Part shown: positions 46,154 through 57,780 of the stretch, in pieces | Position numbering within the stretch: the first letter of the stretch is position 1 | Layout of the letters: every line of letters begins with the position of its first letter | Source: Symsagittifera roscoffensis | Taxonomy: Eukaryota; Xenacoelomorpha; Acoela; Convolutidae | Direction: 5' to 3' | NCBI RefSeq assembly: GCF_963678635.1 | Contig: NC_087068.1 | Coordinates: 49,807,724 to 49,871,723 of the forward strand | DNA length: 64,000 nucleotides | Position numbers and translations under genes: made by a program | The notes under the pieces: model-generated | The model's input: the letters and a program-made list of their open reading frames with translations, nothing else | What the model was told of the DNA's origin: nothing | Databases searched by the model: none

Positions 46154-47940
46154 CTAATTCTTCCAAATTTTGACGGTGATCTTCCTCCGCCACGCTGATT
46201 GCTGATAACTTGTCATCGCACTGCTGGAGTCTCCACTTAAGTTTGCAGTGTCTGCGGTCCCACACATGACCGCCGATGGTCCTTCGCTATCGATACTGAA
46301 ATATACCTTCTTTGGTAAATCGATAACCGTATCGATGAGCCCTTTTGTTTCCGCAGTTGACCGCTTGGCAACCGGTGGAGAGCTGAGCACCAACCCAGCA
46401 GGTGTTTCAGCGGTTGATTTGGCTGATATTAGCGCCGGAGGCATGTGTCCCGTCTCATTAGAGACCCCTGCTTTTTTCTCAGGAGCGATTGAACACGGGC
46501 AGAAATTGACTCGTTGGGCACTCTGAGATGAACTATTGCTCTCTTCGACCGGCCGTTCACGCGATTAAACCTCCTTACCCGCTGCATCGATGGCTTTTTG
46601 AGTGCGCTGAATCTCGGCTTGCGCCACGTAAACCGGTGTGCCGAAGCCAGGGTTCTTCCTATGTTACTAATGCGTGCTTCGAGACCTTGATAGAGAGACT
46701 AGAAACGAAATTCATATATGGTAATACCTAGCGCATCCGCGACGAGTGAAACGCTTTTAGAATGCTTGTTGATGCGGCGCAGCTTGTCCAATACGTCTAC
46801 AAAGTGCTTCGATACCGCAGTATCAAATCCACTAGAGTCGACTTGTACATAGTCTGCCCCACCAATAAAAACGACACGTTTTCCGTTCGAAGTATGTGGC
46901 TTCGGCGTTTCGTTTCTTGAGCTAGTGATCTTCTTTGGTGTACCACCTTCTTTCTGTTTTTGCCCCCGGTCACTGATAAGACAAGATCCGCAAGGGCGGT
47001 TGGCTGTCTTGAGAATGGATCCCTGGGTCCTCAGGTTTTTGCTGGTTTCCCATTCATCCGAACTGTCCTTTGTCTGCACTACGTTCAAAACCATTCCCCC
47101 AGGAACTTGGGGGGCTTTCGATCACGTACAGGAAGGGTATTTTGCCTCACTACTGCTCTCAGTGCATGGACCTGCGAGCTACTCGATTCTCTTAGATCCA
47201 TCGGCACGACTATGGGCGGTGACGTAAGACCTTCCATTTTCACTGATTCTGGCATCTGGGCTTGTTTGGGCCGCTTATGGGGACTTATTGATCCCTCTTG
47301 AACCTCCATTCCTGAGGATTCATATTCCTTAGGCAAGTTTCCTCCGCCTCATTCGTTGACGAAATAACGATGGGACTGCTGTGCTCCTTTACCCCAGCGC
47401 CGAAACCGACGCTGGAAAATTGGGCGCAGAGTTAGCACTTATTTCCAAAGTACCCACTGGGCTTTCTAATGATATTAGCCCCTCCGACGAGCTGTCAATC
47501 ACAATTGGATTGTCTTTTGATCCAGAATTTTTGAACGCCTTATCTTTTCCCTCGACTCCCGTGTCGTGATCCCCTTGGGAAGTCGTTTGCGATTCCAACA
47601 GCGCGACACTTTTTCGTGGTCTTCACGGTTAGTTGTGCGCCGATTAATCGAGTCGGTCGGCTGTGTGCTGGGCGCTTTCGAAGCCGGCGCTGTCGCTTGT
47701 GTTGGTTCTGATTATTTTTCACCTAAACTGACTGAAATATCAGATTTATCAATCATATTCCCCGAGTCCAACCTGAATGTATGATCAGCCTCTCGTACAA
47801 ACTTTTCCGACAAAGGTTCAAAATAAGGTTCCTTATTTTCTGGGCACTCAAGTTAGGTGCATTGGCTGGTGTGTCCTCGCTCGGCCCTGCACTCTCCTCT
47901 CTTTGGGTTGCCCCTGGATTTTCAATCCGGTCGTATGTTC
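46154..47940 (-). pseudogene. R1 region 3' of integrase, unknown open frames
   Basis: Several minus-strand frames (47,598-47,389; 47,336-47,085; 47,094-46,699; 46,444-46,154) follow the integrase and precede the polypurine tract. They are Ser/Pro/Lys-rich, with segments PIVIDSSSEG, SPIVISSTNE and PPIVVPMD that look like SUMO-interacting motifs. The segment RDRKPPKFLGEW resembles the basic-PP tail often found at gypsy integrase C-termini. No signal peptide or membrane helix was seen, so an envelope gene is not supported. They are probably a pol tail plus an accessory frame, now frameshifted. Confidence 0.45.
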
Positions 47941-47944
47941 TTAT

Positions 47945-48741
47945 TTATAGTATTGTCGAGTAGGTATAATTTTGCATCATTTGTGCCGGAAACATCTTCT
48001 TGTTTTTGCCTAAGAAGTATAACACCGTTGTTGAAGACAAGTTTTTGCCCGAAGCCGTTTTAGCAACCGTGTGCGAGATTGTAATTGGTTTGCGACCAAA
48101 ACGGCAAACAATCCATTGACTGATGGTTTGTTGTGCGAATACTCTATAAAATTTCATTTTATACGGCTTTGAGACCCGGTCTCGGCGTTTGAAAAGATTA
48201 CGTCATACGTCGTTCTCTTATAGCTCTGATACATCGTTTGAAGAGACCAGTTGCCCGGTATTTACCTACAGAAGCAAACATCATTCGAATGTTAAATTTG
48301 GGGCAAAAATCCCGAATAGACTTGCAAATGAAGACCGATCCTTGGTCAGTCCGAATGACCCGCGGTATGGCGTGTAGCGTAATACAGATTTCGAGGAAGT
48401 CCCTAATAACCTCAGCTGTGGTTCGGGTAGTAACGTGAAGTGAATGAAACTTAAAAAATCGATCCACACAGATGAAAGTATGCTCATTAGCCCCCCACAC
48501 CGCCGGTAACGGCCCGCGGCTCTAAGAAATCCAACTGAATCTCTTGATTTGGTTCCTCTAAAATGTCTACAGGCACACCATCTCCCTCCGTAATAACTGC
48601 ATTGAGATTCTTACCGTATTTTATGCATTCTCGACAATTTGTCGGTGGGGCTACCAAAAATAAATATCGGCAACGTCTCGTCTCGCATCTTCCACAAGCC
48701 TGAATGCCCTTTAGAAAGGCGCATCGCCATCTTGTCGTCAA
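47945..48741 (-). pseudogene. R1 integrase, broken
   Basis: The zinc-binding end (CRECIKYGK) leads to the core start EIQLDFLEP, then after a frameshift near 48,495 the core continues: CVDRF (first Asp), RTDQGS (second Asp) and TGLFKRCIR. At the third catalytic position, where gypsy integrases read TGLVER, this copy has Lys. The C-terminal part FGRKP...AKTASGK follows in 48,157-47,945. The integrase is therefore recognisable by order and motifs, but the D,D,E triad is incomplete and the frame is broken. Confidence 0.75.
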
Positions 48742-49215
48742 GATAGCGTTAAAGTATGTAACTTATCAAGGTAATTCGTAAAATATGGGCCTAAGTCCAG
48801 AATGTGACTGTAATTGTTTGATATTAAAGCCTCGTTAATACAATTCAAAATATCAATCGCCTTAGTGAGTATAGCAACAAATTCAGCGTCGAAAAACTCG
48901 GGCTACTCAAACAGGGTATCCCGAAACAATTCTGGTGGGACAAGAGAGGTATCAGCTGACGGCTGTTTTGAAGAATAATCCCGTGAACATTGATAACTAG
49001 CAACTTACAAGTCTCCTGCCGTTCATTAGGATCATCAACAGTATTCATTTTTATTATAGTTAGAAGCAAACAGTTTTTCCAATACTCAGTGCGCTTGTGG
49101 CCAGCAGTACAAAGTGTGAACAAATGACAGTTTTGAAGTGCGGTAATGAGTTTCTTCGCTGCGATATCCTTCCGATGACATGATTCTCGCTCCGATTTTG
49201 TATACTCAAATCAGT

Positions 49216-49321
49216 CATTAATTGGAGCGTTTGCCACCGGATTTAGTTTAGCCGCTGGTTGAAATAGCCATTAATTGGAGCGTTTGCCACCGGATTTAGT
49301 TTAGCCGCTGGTTGAAATAGC
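49216..49321. repeat. Exact 53-bp tandem duplication in R1
   Basis: Two adjacent copies, 49,216-49,268 and 49,269-49,321, beginning CATTAATTGGAGCGTTTGCC, with no difference seen. It lies between the RNase H and integrase parts. Confidence 0.95.
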
Positions 49322-49343
49322 CTAATAATTGCATTAATTTGTG

Positions 49344-49713
49344 CTACGACGAAAATGTTATCCAATTCGGATTGTTTTGACTCCAATCCCACGGGGTGGC
49401 GATACAAACAATCCACCAAACCCATATATTGGCCGGGATATGTTCGATTTTATAATCGAATAGTAACAGCCGGTCTACCCACCGTACTAATCTTGTTTGA
49501 GTTATTATAGTGTTCGGAGAAACCCGAGAGCAATGCTTTATGAAATGTGACCATCTTGAATGGAGCTCCAAACAAGTGTTTCTGATGATTAATAACAGCC
49601 CAAATAACAACCAAAAGTTCCGATTCGCTTATACTATTTTTTAATTCGGCTTCATTTAGGAACCTGGAAGCGTACGAGTCCGGTTTCCATCTATTGGAGT
49701 GTAGCTGTTCCAA
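49344..49713 (-). pseudogene. R1 RNase H and connection region, broken
   Basis: Segments YASRFLNEAE, SESELLVVIWAV and HLFGAPFKMVTFHKALL follow the gypsy RNase H pattern (SE.ELLAVVWA...F.LVTDHKAL). Phe replaces the conserved Asp of TDHKAL here. A second frame (RLVRWVDRLLLFDYKIEHIPA) continues the protein after a frameshift near 49,490. Confidence 0.7.
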
Positions 49714-50160
49714 TGGGTCCCTAGGCCCTGTTTAGAAGCATCAAATTTCTTCCTAGTCAATTTATGATTTTGGGCAAATTGGCTGATAATCACCTTCATT
49801 TGCATTTGCTACAAGGTTTTTTCATGGGAGTCTTCTCAGTCAAAACGAGTTTGTTTTTTCATAAGGTTCCAAAACGGTTCCGTTTTAGCAGCGAGGTTTG
49901 GTTTAAATCTGATAAGTTGAATAATTAACCCTGTTATTGACCAAATGTCAGTAAAATTTTTCGTTTGTTTCATTTTTACATTAGACTCGACTTTTCATTT
50001 GATGGGCACTGTATCTTTAGAGGACAAGCGAAATCCTAGCCACTCGATTTTTTTTAACAAAGAAAGTAATTCTACTCCATTTAACTGAGACGTTATTGGA
50101 ATCAAGAACTTCCATTATCCGCGTGACTTCACTCCAGTGGCGTTCTGTGGAACCTCTGGT

Positions 50161-50653
50161 TGCAATTAATATCTCATCTAAATACACAAGCACCCCGGTA
50201 AGTGTCCCAGCAAAGAATCCATTATCCGTTAGAATTCAATAGACATATCCCCCAACCCATGAAATTCCGTTTTAAATCAGTTTGTGTTCCGTTATCGTGC
50301 CTCCCGCGATGCTGAAGTTGCCGGCTAGTAGCTTCACTAAGTTGGCGGCTTGTAGGTTCTCTAAATTTCCAATGTAAATACGCGTATTTTAGATTGATGT
50401 TGGAAAACCAAATAGGCTCTTCGGTGTTATTGCTATTGGCTAAGGCAAAATTATGCACCAATTCATTCAAATTAGTCCTTTGATAACGATTCCGGTAATT
50501 TTGTTTTTTATTTAATTTCGAATTTAGTGCTTGTTTCACTGACCCATCGCGTTTAGCGGCTACGGCCGTCGGCCAAATAAAACAATGTTTTGTATATTTT
50601 CCCAGTTTTACGATATGGCCGTCTTCTAGTAGGTCATCGATTGTTTCCTCCAC
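50161..50653 (-). pseudogene. R1 reverse transcriptase, broken
   Basis: Frame from 50,653 has the gypsy RT opening (IDDLLEDGHIVKLG, FIWPTAVAAKRDGSVK), then FSNINLKYAYLHW, where the catalytic block normally reads DLDYAY; the Asp is Asn here. Downstream in another frame, VYLDEILIA (about 50,168-50,195) is the YxDD box with Glu for the second Asp. A duplicated SEATSRQL/REPTSRQL stretch and a frameshift separate the two. Confidence 0.75.
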
Positions 50654-50856
50654 CTTAGGTAATATGTGAATGGGGACATGTTTACCTTCAACCTGAATCG
50701 GGGCAATGGGTCAAAAAAATTTGTACGAATTTCGCAGTTTTTAAGCATACATTTGCGTTCAAATAAGTCCATGAACCCATGAAAAAATTTTTCACTAACT
50801 TACGTTGTATAGGCGAGCACTGCTTCCTCAAACAATCACCCTGCATCTCTACTTCC

Positions 50857-51155
50857 TTAACTGAGATTTTTGTCGTTCTTCGATGTCCAATTTAGAAAAC
50901 GCAATGTTGCAACTGATATCCCCCGCTGACCACCATCGGTGATGAAGAGTTCCACATTTTCCGCTAACCAACCCTCGAAACGAATTTCAACAAAAAAACG
51001 CCCAATTATCTTGATTGTATCGTCTGTTGCACTATAAAACGCATTCTTCTGGTGGCTCGGGATCAAGCAAATTCCAGAAACCTATCATGGACCTTGAGTT
51101 CGTGCAGTTTTGCTTGTGATATAAAGGACACCGGACTAGCACAATCAATTTGAAA
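50857..51155 (-). pseudogene. R1 aspartic protease, broken
   Basis: IDCASPVSFIS near 51,130-51,160 corresponds to the retropepsin active site (usually D-S/T-G-S/A-PVSFIS); Cys replaces Ser/Thr and Ala replaces Gly. A TGA follows at 51,067. The flap and second half (DDTIKIIGRFFVEIRFEG) run from 51,066. Confidence 0.6.
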
Positions 51156-51159
51156 TTCC

Positions 51160-52250
51160 GCGTTCCAACAGTTCTTGATTTCTTTCCAACTGGACGTTTA
51201 TCGACATACGATTTTCACGGCCCGACTTATCACACACTGTCCTTATTGTGAACAGCCCGAATTCTTCTTCAGTATTTTCTGTGTTCCACTTTTGTATTAC
51301 AGTCATCTCGTATTGTGTAAATTCCAAATCATCCACTTGATTAACTGTCGCTTTCTTACCATGTTTAGCATTGTGTTCACGTCCACTACAGTTGTTACAA
51401 TTGATGTTTCTAGCGGGGCACTGTTCTGTATGGTTTGCTTTTAACCAATTTCCGCAATTTTGTCATTTGTCTTGCCGTTGGCCTTTGAGGTCGTTTACGG
51501 GTTCCCGCTTTATGTACTCTGACTCTTGACTTCCTCCGTTGTTCGAGCACCCTGGGGTGAAATTATTTCTTCAAAACTTGGGAAGACCGCCGCTGACTCT
51601 TTTATACTTCATTTTGGCCCTTTCCCTCACCTCTTTAATTTTTAATGAGTCCGATGGGAGCAAGGTCTCCAAACACAAATGCTTAAGAAATGTTTCGTTT
51701 CTCATGTTAAAGATGAACACGTCCCGAACGATTGATTTTTCCGTGGGATCAAAATCGCACCCCCGGGATTAATCACTCAACGCACTATAAAACTGTTCCA
51801 TTTCTTCGCTTTCCCGTTGCTTTCATCCGAACAAAATAAAACGGCTGTTCGTCAGGTTTGGCTTCTTCAAAAAAAAAAAAGTAGCCAACTTTCACAGCTC
51901 AGTGAATGTTTTTTCCACACTCTTGATGCGAGGTTATTTCTGAAAAAAAATCCCTCTGACCTTGTTTTTGTACGATAGGAACAACTTTGACTTAAGTCGT
52001 TTATCTGCCTCTCCTCTAGCACTACCTTTGAATAAATGGTTCTCTTTCTCCGAACGACGTGTTTCCTACATTTGTCATACTTGTAAAGCACGTTTTTACG
52101 TGCCTCGCGATTCGCTCTCACTTGAGCTTCTTCTGTTACCTGTAGTTCCTAAGGTTGGGTAATCATTTGATGGCTACGTATTTTCTTTATTATTGATCTC
52201 CTCCTTTGTACGTTCCAAAACACATCCAGCTGACGATAGGTCGATTCCGT
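51160..52250 (-). pseudogene. R1 gag remnant with zinc knuckle
   Basis: CNNCSGREHNAKHG near 51,360-51,410 is a CX2CX4HX4C knuckle with the last Cys changed to Gly, preceded by CPARNINC. Upstream frames are broken, with a Lys/Arg-rich stretch at 52,121-51,867. The boundary with the leader is uncertain. Confidence 0.5.
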
Positions 52251-52264
52251 ATGTGGCTGCGCCA
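52247..52264 (-). promoter_or_regulatory. R1 primer-binding site
   Basis: Immediately inside the LTR end (TTACA) the minus strand reads TGGCGCAGCC. TGGCGCAG is the sequence expected to pair with the CCA end of a serine-type tRNA, as in several gypsy-like elements. Only about the first nine bases fit well. Confidence 0.55.
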
Positions 52265-52470
52265 TGTAAGAGTGTACTCATTGGAGGTACGTTTATGGCT
52301 AAATTATCGTACAGAGAGCGTAAAAAGAAAAGCTTAATTTCTCTAACAACAGCCGCGTCAATTGGGACACGCATAGTCAACAGCTCCATACGATTCACCT
52401 TGACACCATAGCAATATAAAATAATACATAATACGTAATAATCATATATTACTCAATATACTTCACCACA
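52265..52470 (-). repeat. R1 5' LTR
   Basis: 206 bp on the minus strand, beginning TGTGGTGAAG and ending CTTACA, so it has the usual TG...CA ends. It is matched by 13,259-13,563 and 45,932-46,009. No target-site duplication can be tested because the 3' LTR is cut. Confidence 0.8.
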
Positions 52471-53700
52471 CGAGCCTTGAAATTGTGGTATGGTCTGTTC
52501 TAATTGCATGTTGATTAAACATTTATCCTTTTATGGAATCCGTCAAAAGGTTTCGCATTTTGAGGGTAAGCCAAATCAGTCCCGCTCTCTTCATCAAACC
52601 GAACAGCTCGGACCTTAGGTTGAGGTAGTTAATCAAATTTGGAATCGCTCACTATTCATCAATGACGGACCACATGACAAGGTGCACAAACTTTTTTGTG
52701 ACGCTGACTAAAGCGATGATCGAGGTCTGTTGGAATGTCGCTGTTGACTTTGCATCGCCCAAAAAAGATATTCTCTGCAATTGGACGATCCCAAAAGCCA
52801 GTTTTGTCCCTGTTTTATTTCCGCAGAGGCAGCTGCTAAAATGAAGAGACCAATTTTTGTCGTACATTGTTTGGTGTCAGATACCTTCGTTAGACTCTCG
52901 TCTTTTTAAACTTTGTGGCATAGGATAACCATTCTAGATCGTAACCGCTTCGAGGTACCGAAAAATATTTCAAAATTCAATTTGCACCTACTTATTTAAA
53001 CAGTTTTAGCACCACTACTCAAAATACCCATGCTGATTTGCCCAAGATGATATCAAAAGTTCGACCGTTTGGTATCCCAAAAAATATCTAATTCAGCTCA
53101 AATTTTTTTCCTGTGCGTGGAATCATTTGCTTTGTTCTCTTTCTCGATGGAATAGTGAACGTCCTCAAGTTTATTTTCATGCTCTACAAAAAAAAAACGG
53201 CAACAGGTGTCCGTTTTATCCTGAGACATAACACCCGCAATTCAATGCAAAACCCACTCTAAGATTTTAAGTTCACAATCTGTTATTTGTCTTTTAAATG
53301 GCCGATATCCGTCAAGTTTTTTTCACTGTATCTCAAGTGAGGAGAGATTTTCTGAAGAAATTGAAAAATTCGGTAAAAAATATATAAAAAAATCTTTGGT
53401 GGGAGAATTAGTTTTCAATTTAACCAGTCTTTACTTGGATGATGAGAACAACCGTTTTACTTGGTCAAAATTGGGTTCATCAAATTTTCATATTCTGTCC
53501 TCAATGGCAGAGCTTAGTTAAAATTCGTTTCCCGCTAGACCAAAATCACCGTGTCCTGCGTATTCGAACTCACAGTTACAAATTCATCGCTTTGACCTAC
53601 CGAGATAGGCCTTAAAGTGTGCATCGCCGACTGTTATGGTTGACGACTAAATATACTTGTTCGCTACTCCTAATGTTTCAAATTTTGTACTCCTAAAAAC
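52471..53700. other. No gene recognised
   Basis: Moderately AT-rich DNA between R1 and the next protease remnant. Short frames here do not match anything I recognise. It may be decayed pol sequence of retroelement R2, but I see no motif to prove it. Confidence 0.3.
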
Positions 53701-53761
53701 CGGTATCAAAACTTGTCCAGATTTCAATTTAATCTAAAAAAAACTGGTATCGTAATTTGAT

Positions 53762-54060
53762 TTACTTCAATTTTTTGTTGCAATCTTGGCAGTTTCGATA
53801 GTTTCCTGAATCACGAAAGACTGCTGTCCTTTTAGCTAGTAACTTTTCACAAAAAATTACCTTAAAAAAGTCATCAGAAGCGTTCGGGTTCTCGACGACC
53901 AGAAAAAATTCTTCGGAGATTCGGTTTACACGTCTGAAATCCAAGGATTTGAGCAAATCCTCATGAAAGAGGTTAGCTCCGACGTTCGCAGTATCAAACA
54001 GCGCGTTCACTGGTATAAAATGCGTTCCAATCCTGAAGCAGATCTAATCGCATTTTCGAT
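53762..54060 (-). pseudogene. Retroviral-type aspartic protease remnant (R2)
   Basis: The frame reads RIGTHFIPVNALFDT, then ANLFHEDLLKSL. This is the retropepsin pattern (V-x-ALxDTGA followed by a hydrophobic strand and helix), but the Gly-Ala after DT is disturbed. It is on the same strand as R1 and R3. A stop lies just upstream near 54,053. Confidence 0.45.
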
Positions 54061-54508
54061 CTGCGTCACACTGAACACCAATACGTTTTCCAAGAGGTCT
54101 TTATTGATTTCTTGTAACTTTCTATTTCTAGCAGATTTGCTGAATTATCTGCTTCATATGAGACGTGCAGTGCACAATAAGATTGTCATGCTTAAACTTT
54201 TGTGATATTCGTTACTTTTTCACCAACATTAACTTGAAACCCTTGATTTCTCTTCGCAGCAATAAAAATTTTGTGAAGATGCTTTTGGCATATCCTTTTG
54301 AGCATCTCCAGGTTTGGATTCCATTTAGTTTTGATTAAATTTCATTACCAGCAATCCGTCAACACGGCTATCATTGCATTCGAGTCTGTACGCGCTTCTC
54401 TTTGGTAAGAATAAATCACGTAATATCAGAAGGCATAAGCATAAACTCCAGGGGTTCGACCAGCTTTCAACTCACCTATTTTCTGCCACTTTTATAATGA
54501 AACGCAAC

Positions 54509-54781
54509 CTACTGCCCTACCCAATCATTCCAAAGATCCCATCGGTTAACACAGAATCGCCGCTTCATACACTTGCTGCTAGACACTGTGCCGCCCTTGA
54601 CTCGAGCCGCTCCATATGCGTTCAGCTTGCTTTCAAGTTCTTGGTTCTCGATATCGATTTTATCAGCAGCAAAATCCTGCTGAAACCTGCTCAGCGCATT
54701 TCTCGCAGCCAGCCGTAAACATCCGCGAAATTTTTGGGAATATTTTTTGACAACACCTGTTCCGCCTGGTTCTGAACGCAC
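54509..54781 (-). other. Open frame upstream of R2 protease
   Basis: 90-codon frame with a helix-like segment (AARNALSRFQQDFAADKIDIENQELESKL). Its position 5' of the protease remnant would suit gag, but I do not recognise it and it may be chance. Confidence 0.2.
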
Positions 54782-55680
54782 TTTACTTCTTAAGTCGTAA
54801 ATTGTACTTTTATACTATCCTTATAATTCACGGTTGATTTGCTTTCTGCTTCCTTCTGAATTCCAAAAATTTTAGTCAACTTTTTCCACACTACTCAAAA
54901 AGTCAAAGGCTCAATATTCAATGAGTCGTCTAATAAACTAATCGCCTTCAATGACGGCTTCGTTCTGTAGGTAAAAAACAATCACCTTCATCCCTGCGCA
55001 ATTGTAGAAAAGGGTCATTTATGCCTATCATTCTTGGTTATGTACCTACCACACGCAGGCGTGGCAATTTCATCTTTAGAATTGCCATAATGACTACGTA
55101 GTGACCAGACACCTTAGAGAGAAACGTCTCCATGAAATGTATCAAATGTTCAAACACGGAGGTTATCGCTGTAATGTCATGGATGAAAGTCGAAATTATT
55201 AATTTATAAGAAAAACTGTTAGAATGTATTTTAATTTTTCCAAAATTTCACTCTTATTGGCAACTCTCTGAATTTGACCTTCGATTTTCCTGCTCCTTCA
55301 GAGTAGCGTGTGTGCTCCAGACAATCGAGGTTCATTTATTCAACCCATTATTTTGTCTTGCCAGCTCAGAATACCTTTTGATCCTGACTGCGTCATGCCC
55401 CCCTCCCCCTACCCAACATTACCGTTGCTTATTTTTCAGGCGCCCTTCATTTTTTGCTGCGAAAGATTTTTGCCGTGATCTTCCTCCAGTCTTTTTGTTA
55501 TTCTTTTTTTTTCGTCTTAAAATTTCAGATTCTGCTGAGACTAAGATTTAAACTCGCTCAACTTGTGCTTTTTTCTTGACATAGGTTATCTTTTTTGTCA
55601 TTTCCAGCTTGTTTTGAGCTTCTGTTACAATCACTGACTGCTCTGGCCCCGTCTCAAAGGCGATAGCCTCTCTCTATTAT

Positions 55681-55725
55681 CGATGCTCTATCATTCGATG
55701 CTCTATCATTCGATGCTCTATCATC
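55681..55725. repeat. Three tandem copies of a 15-bp unit
   Basis: CGATGCTCTATCATT repeated at 55,681, 55,696 and 55,711 with no change in the first two copies and a slightly altered end in the third. Confidence 0.9.
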
Positions 55726-55814
55726 AGCTTTGTCTGAGTCATCACTTTCTCGATGGCTGCAACTGGCTACTTTGACTCCCCCTTTTAATAGAACTAACTC
55801 TCACAACGTGATCT

Positions 55815-56051
55815 TTACTTTTCCAGTACAAAAACGTGGCATATTTTTTTTACATGGCCCGTTTTTTTGTGTGACTTACTCAAATGAACTTTATTATCAG
55901 AAAATCCTGACCCAACCCCAAATGAAGGATTTGTTTTCCCTTTCCGTGATGAAACCCACGTTTTTATCTGATCGCACCATTTACTTGTAAGATTCTCTTC
56001 TTCAAGGAATCCGTCGTCGTTTGATAACATTTTCATCTTTCCTCTTTTCAT
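55815..56051 (-). other. Open frame following R3 protease
   Basis: 78-codon frame (SNDDGFLEEENLTSKWCDQIK...) on the same strand as R3. It could be the protease-RT spacer of that element. No motif seen. Confidence 0.2.
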
Positions 56052-56149
56052 ACGCTTACGGCCACACTGACCTTTCCCAATTGGTTTCAGTTAATTCTCA
56101 CCCGCTCCAGCTACTCAGCTGTTCATTTTGTCAAATTTAACCTGCACTG

Positions 56150-56442
56150 ACCCATCGGTAACTCGACTGAGTGTCAATGATCCTCCAACTAAAATAGCGT
56201 TATGCCCCACTAGAGCGTCACAACCCAACAACGATTTTAAGATCTACCACAAAAAACTCTACTAACGATATTTCTAGCCAAGTTTCACCAAACAAAACTC
56301 TGACTCTGCCCAAAATCGGCAGAGATGCATCCCCAACAGTACCAAGTGTCACATTCCAAGAACGAAAGTCCAACCCAAGTTTCTCCATTATCCTGCGTAA
56401 CATCAAACTAGTAGAACAAAATGTGCCCAATCGTACGTGCAA
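56150..56442 (-). pseudogene. R3 aspartic protease remnant, frameshifted
   Basis: RLGTFCSTSLMLRRIMEKLGL and VTLGTVGDA follow the pattern of retroelement proteases (LLDTGSTSSFI..., then a Leu-rich helix and strand), with the catalytic Asp-Thr-Gly replaced (GTFCST). After VVDLKIVVG a 1-nt shift moves the frame into VGCDALVGHNAILVGG, which fits the D-x-LLG strand of the same fold. Confidence 0.45.
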
Positions 56443-56449
56443 GGAGATC

Positions 56450-57034
56450 TTTTAAATTTTATCGTTAAATTTGGTAAAGACGTCGCCTCACTGCTGCGCC
56501 AGCGCTCCCCACTGAAGTTTCCCTGGTTCGTAGGCTGTGTCGCTGCAGCCCAGCAGATAGGTGCTATGTGGCCCTCAGTACCTTATCCGTAGCATGACTT
56601 TGTGGCAAGAGCCGAGTACAGCTTCCTGCTCATTTCTTCAGGCAATGCTCGTAAATTAAGACCCAATACGAACGATTTAACAGTATCCATGTCCACAGTT
56701 TTTATACCAATCAGTTCTGCAAAAACCTTACACATTCAAATCTGACATGAGCACCTCCACCGGTTCGCTTAATAATCGTTTTCGACTGATGATCAAATCG
56801 TGAGCTTATGATGGCCTATCGAAAACGCCTTCAGAAGTGTACACTTCAACTTGCTGTAGTCTCCGTTCGCATATTCTCGCCATAAACATTTAATGCGCTA
56901 GCTTCTAGAAACAACGGCAGTCCTCTTCTGCAGCTTGCTGATGACTCAAACTTCCTCAGCTACTCACTAAACTCTTTTGCCTCTGAAGTTGAACCAGCAT
57001 AAGGGCGAATAACATTATCTATTTTCAATGCCAT
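56450..57034 (-). pseudogene. R3 gag remnant
   Basis: ATG at 57,034 opens a frame MALKIDNVIRPYAGSTSEAK that reaches a TAG in FSE-stop-LRKFE and then continues to LPLFLEASALNVYGEN. This is the layout of gag N-terminal domains of gypsy-like elements (target-binding W/LxxFE followed by a hydrophobic helix). It is degraded further on. Strand and position fit the protease remnant at 56.4 kb. Confidence 0.35.
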
Positions 57035-57780
57035 GCCGTGATAGTTAATTAAAATAATCACTTTATTTATGTATACGTAGTTTTACAGTAGTAAAATCTA
57101 CGTGTGAACACAAAGCAAATGAATGTTTGAACACAAAGCAATTCACCAAATGAAAATTGGAAAAAACATGCAAAGAGCATCAGTTACATCAGAGTGAAAT
57201 TACATTCACTGACTTGGTCAAGTGTGGTCTTGGGTTTTTTCCGTCGCCATCATAGTAGCAAACCATCATTTTAGGGCTCTTTTCCAGCCCCCACCCCCTC
57301 TTTGCTTCTTTCTGAAAATTTTTTATAAATGACTTTTTTTAAAATATAAACTATTTAAAAGGTGTCAATGTGAGCAGCCGCATAAATTTTTTTTTCCTTT
57401 TGCAAATGTCCTCGTGAACAAAATTTTTGAGCAGTTTTTTCGTATTTTTACGCATTGGAGTCAGGGTCAGAAACTGGAAAACGCCTCTTTATATTGTAAC
57501 GAGGACTTTTACCAGGTTAAATATGAAGTTCAAATGTGTTTTGTGGCTCTTCCCCCCGCCCCACCTCACAGGCATCAATTTTAAGTTTTAATGAGTTGTT
57601 TTACAAAGTTGATTAACAATAACAAATACGTTTGCCAGGGCCTAATTAAAATGCATGTCAATTTTCATGACAATTGGACTATGTGAACAGTAAATTTAAC
57701 TATACAGATTTGCAGGTGCGGGAAAAGGGGAAAACAGCTTGTTTTGCATGATCGTAGCCTATGTAAACAGAAAAACTGGA

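Larger units (their letters stand above)
45932..52470 (-). mobile_element. Ty3/gypsy-type LTR retrotransposon R1, decayed
   Basis: Order on the minus strand: 5' LTR, primer-binding site, gag with zinc knuckle, aspartic protease, reverse transcriptase, RNase H, integrase, 3' extra region, purine tract AGAGGAAG, truncated 3' LTR. RT-RNase H-integrase order is diagnostic for Ty3/gypsy rather than Ty1/copia. Every coding part is broken by stops or frameshifts. Base composition is much less AT-rich than the element cluster to its left. The 3' LTR is cut to about 78 bp and fused to the 'cccccataac' end of the polymerase-element flank. Confidence 0.85.

Noticed and set aside
46154-47940. Envelope gene in R1
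   Set aside because: Position fits, but no signal peptide, transmembrane helix or furin-like site is visible.
46248-47963. Plus-strand frames of 60-113 codons over 46.2-48.0 kb
   Set aside because: They lie antisense to the R1 retrotransposon coding region and have no start context or motif of their own.
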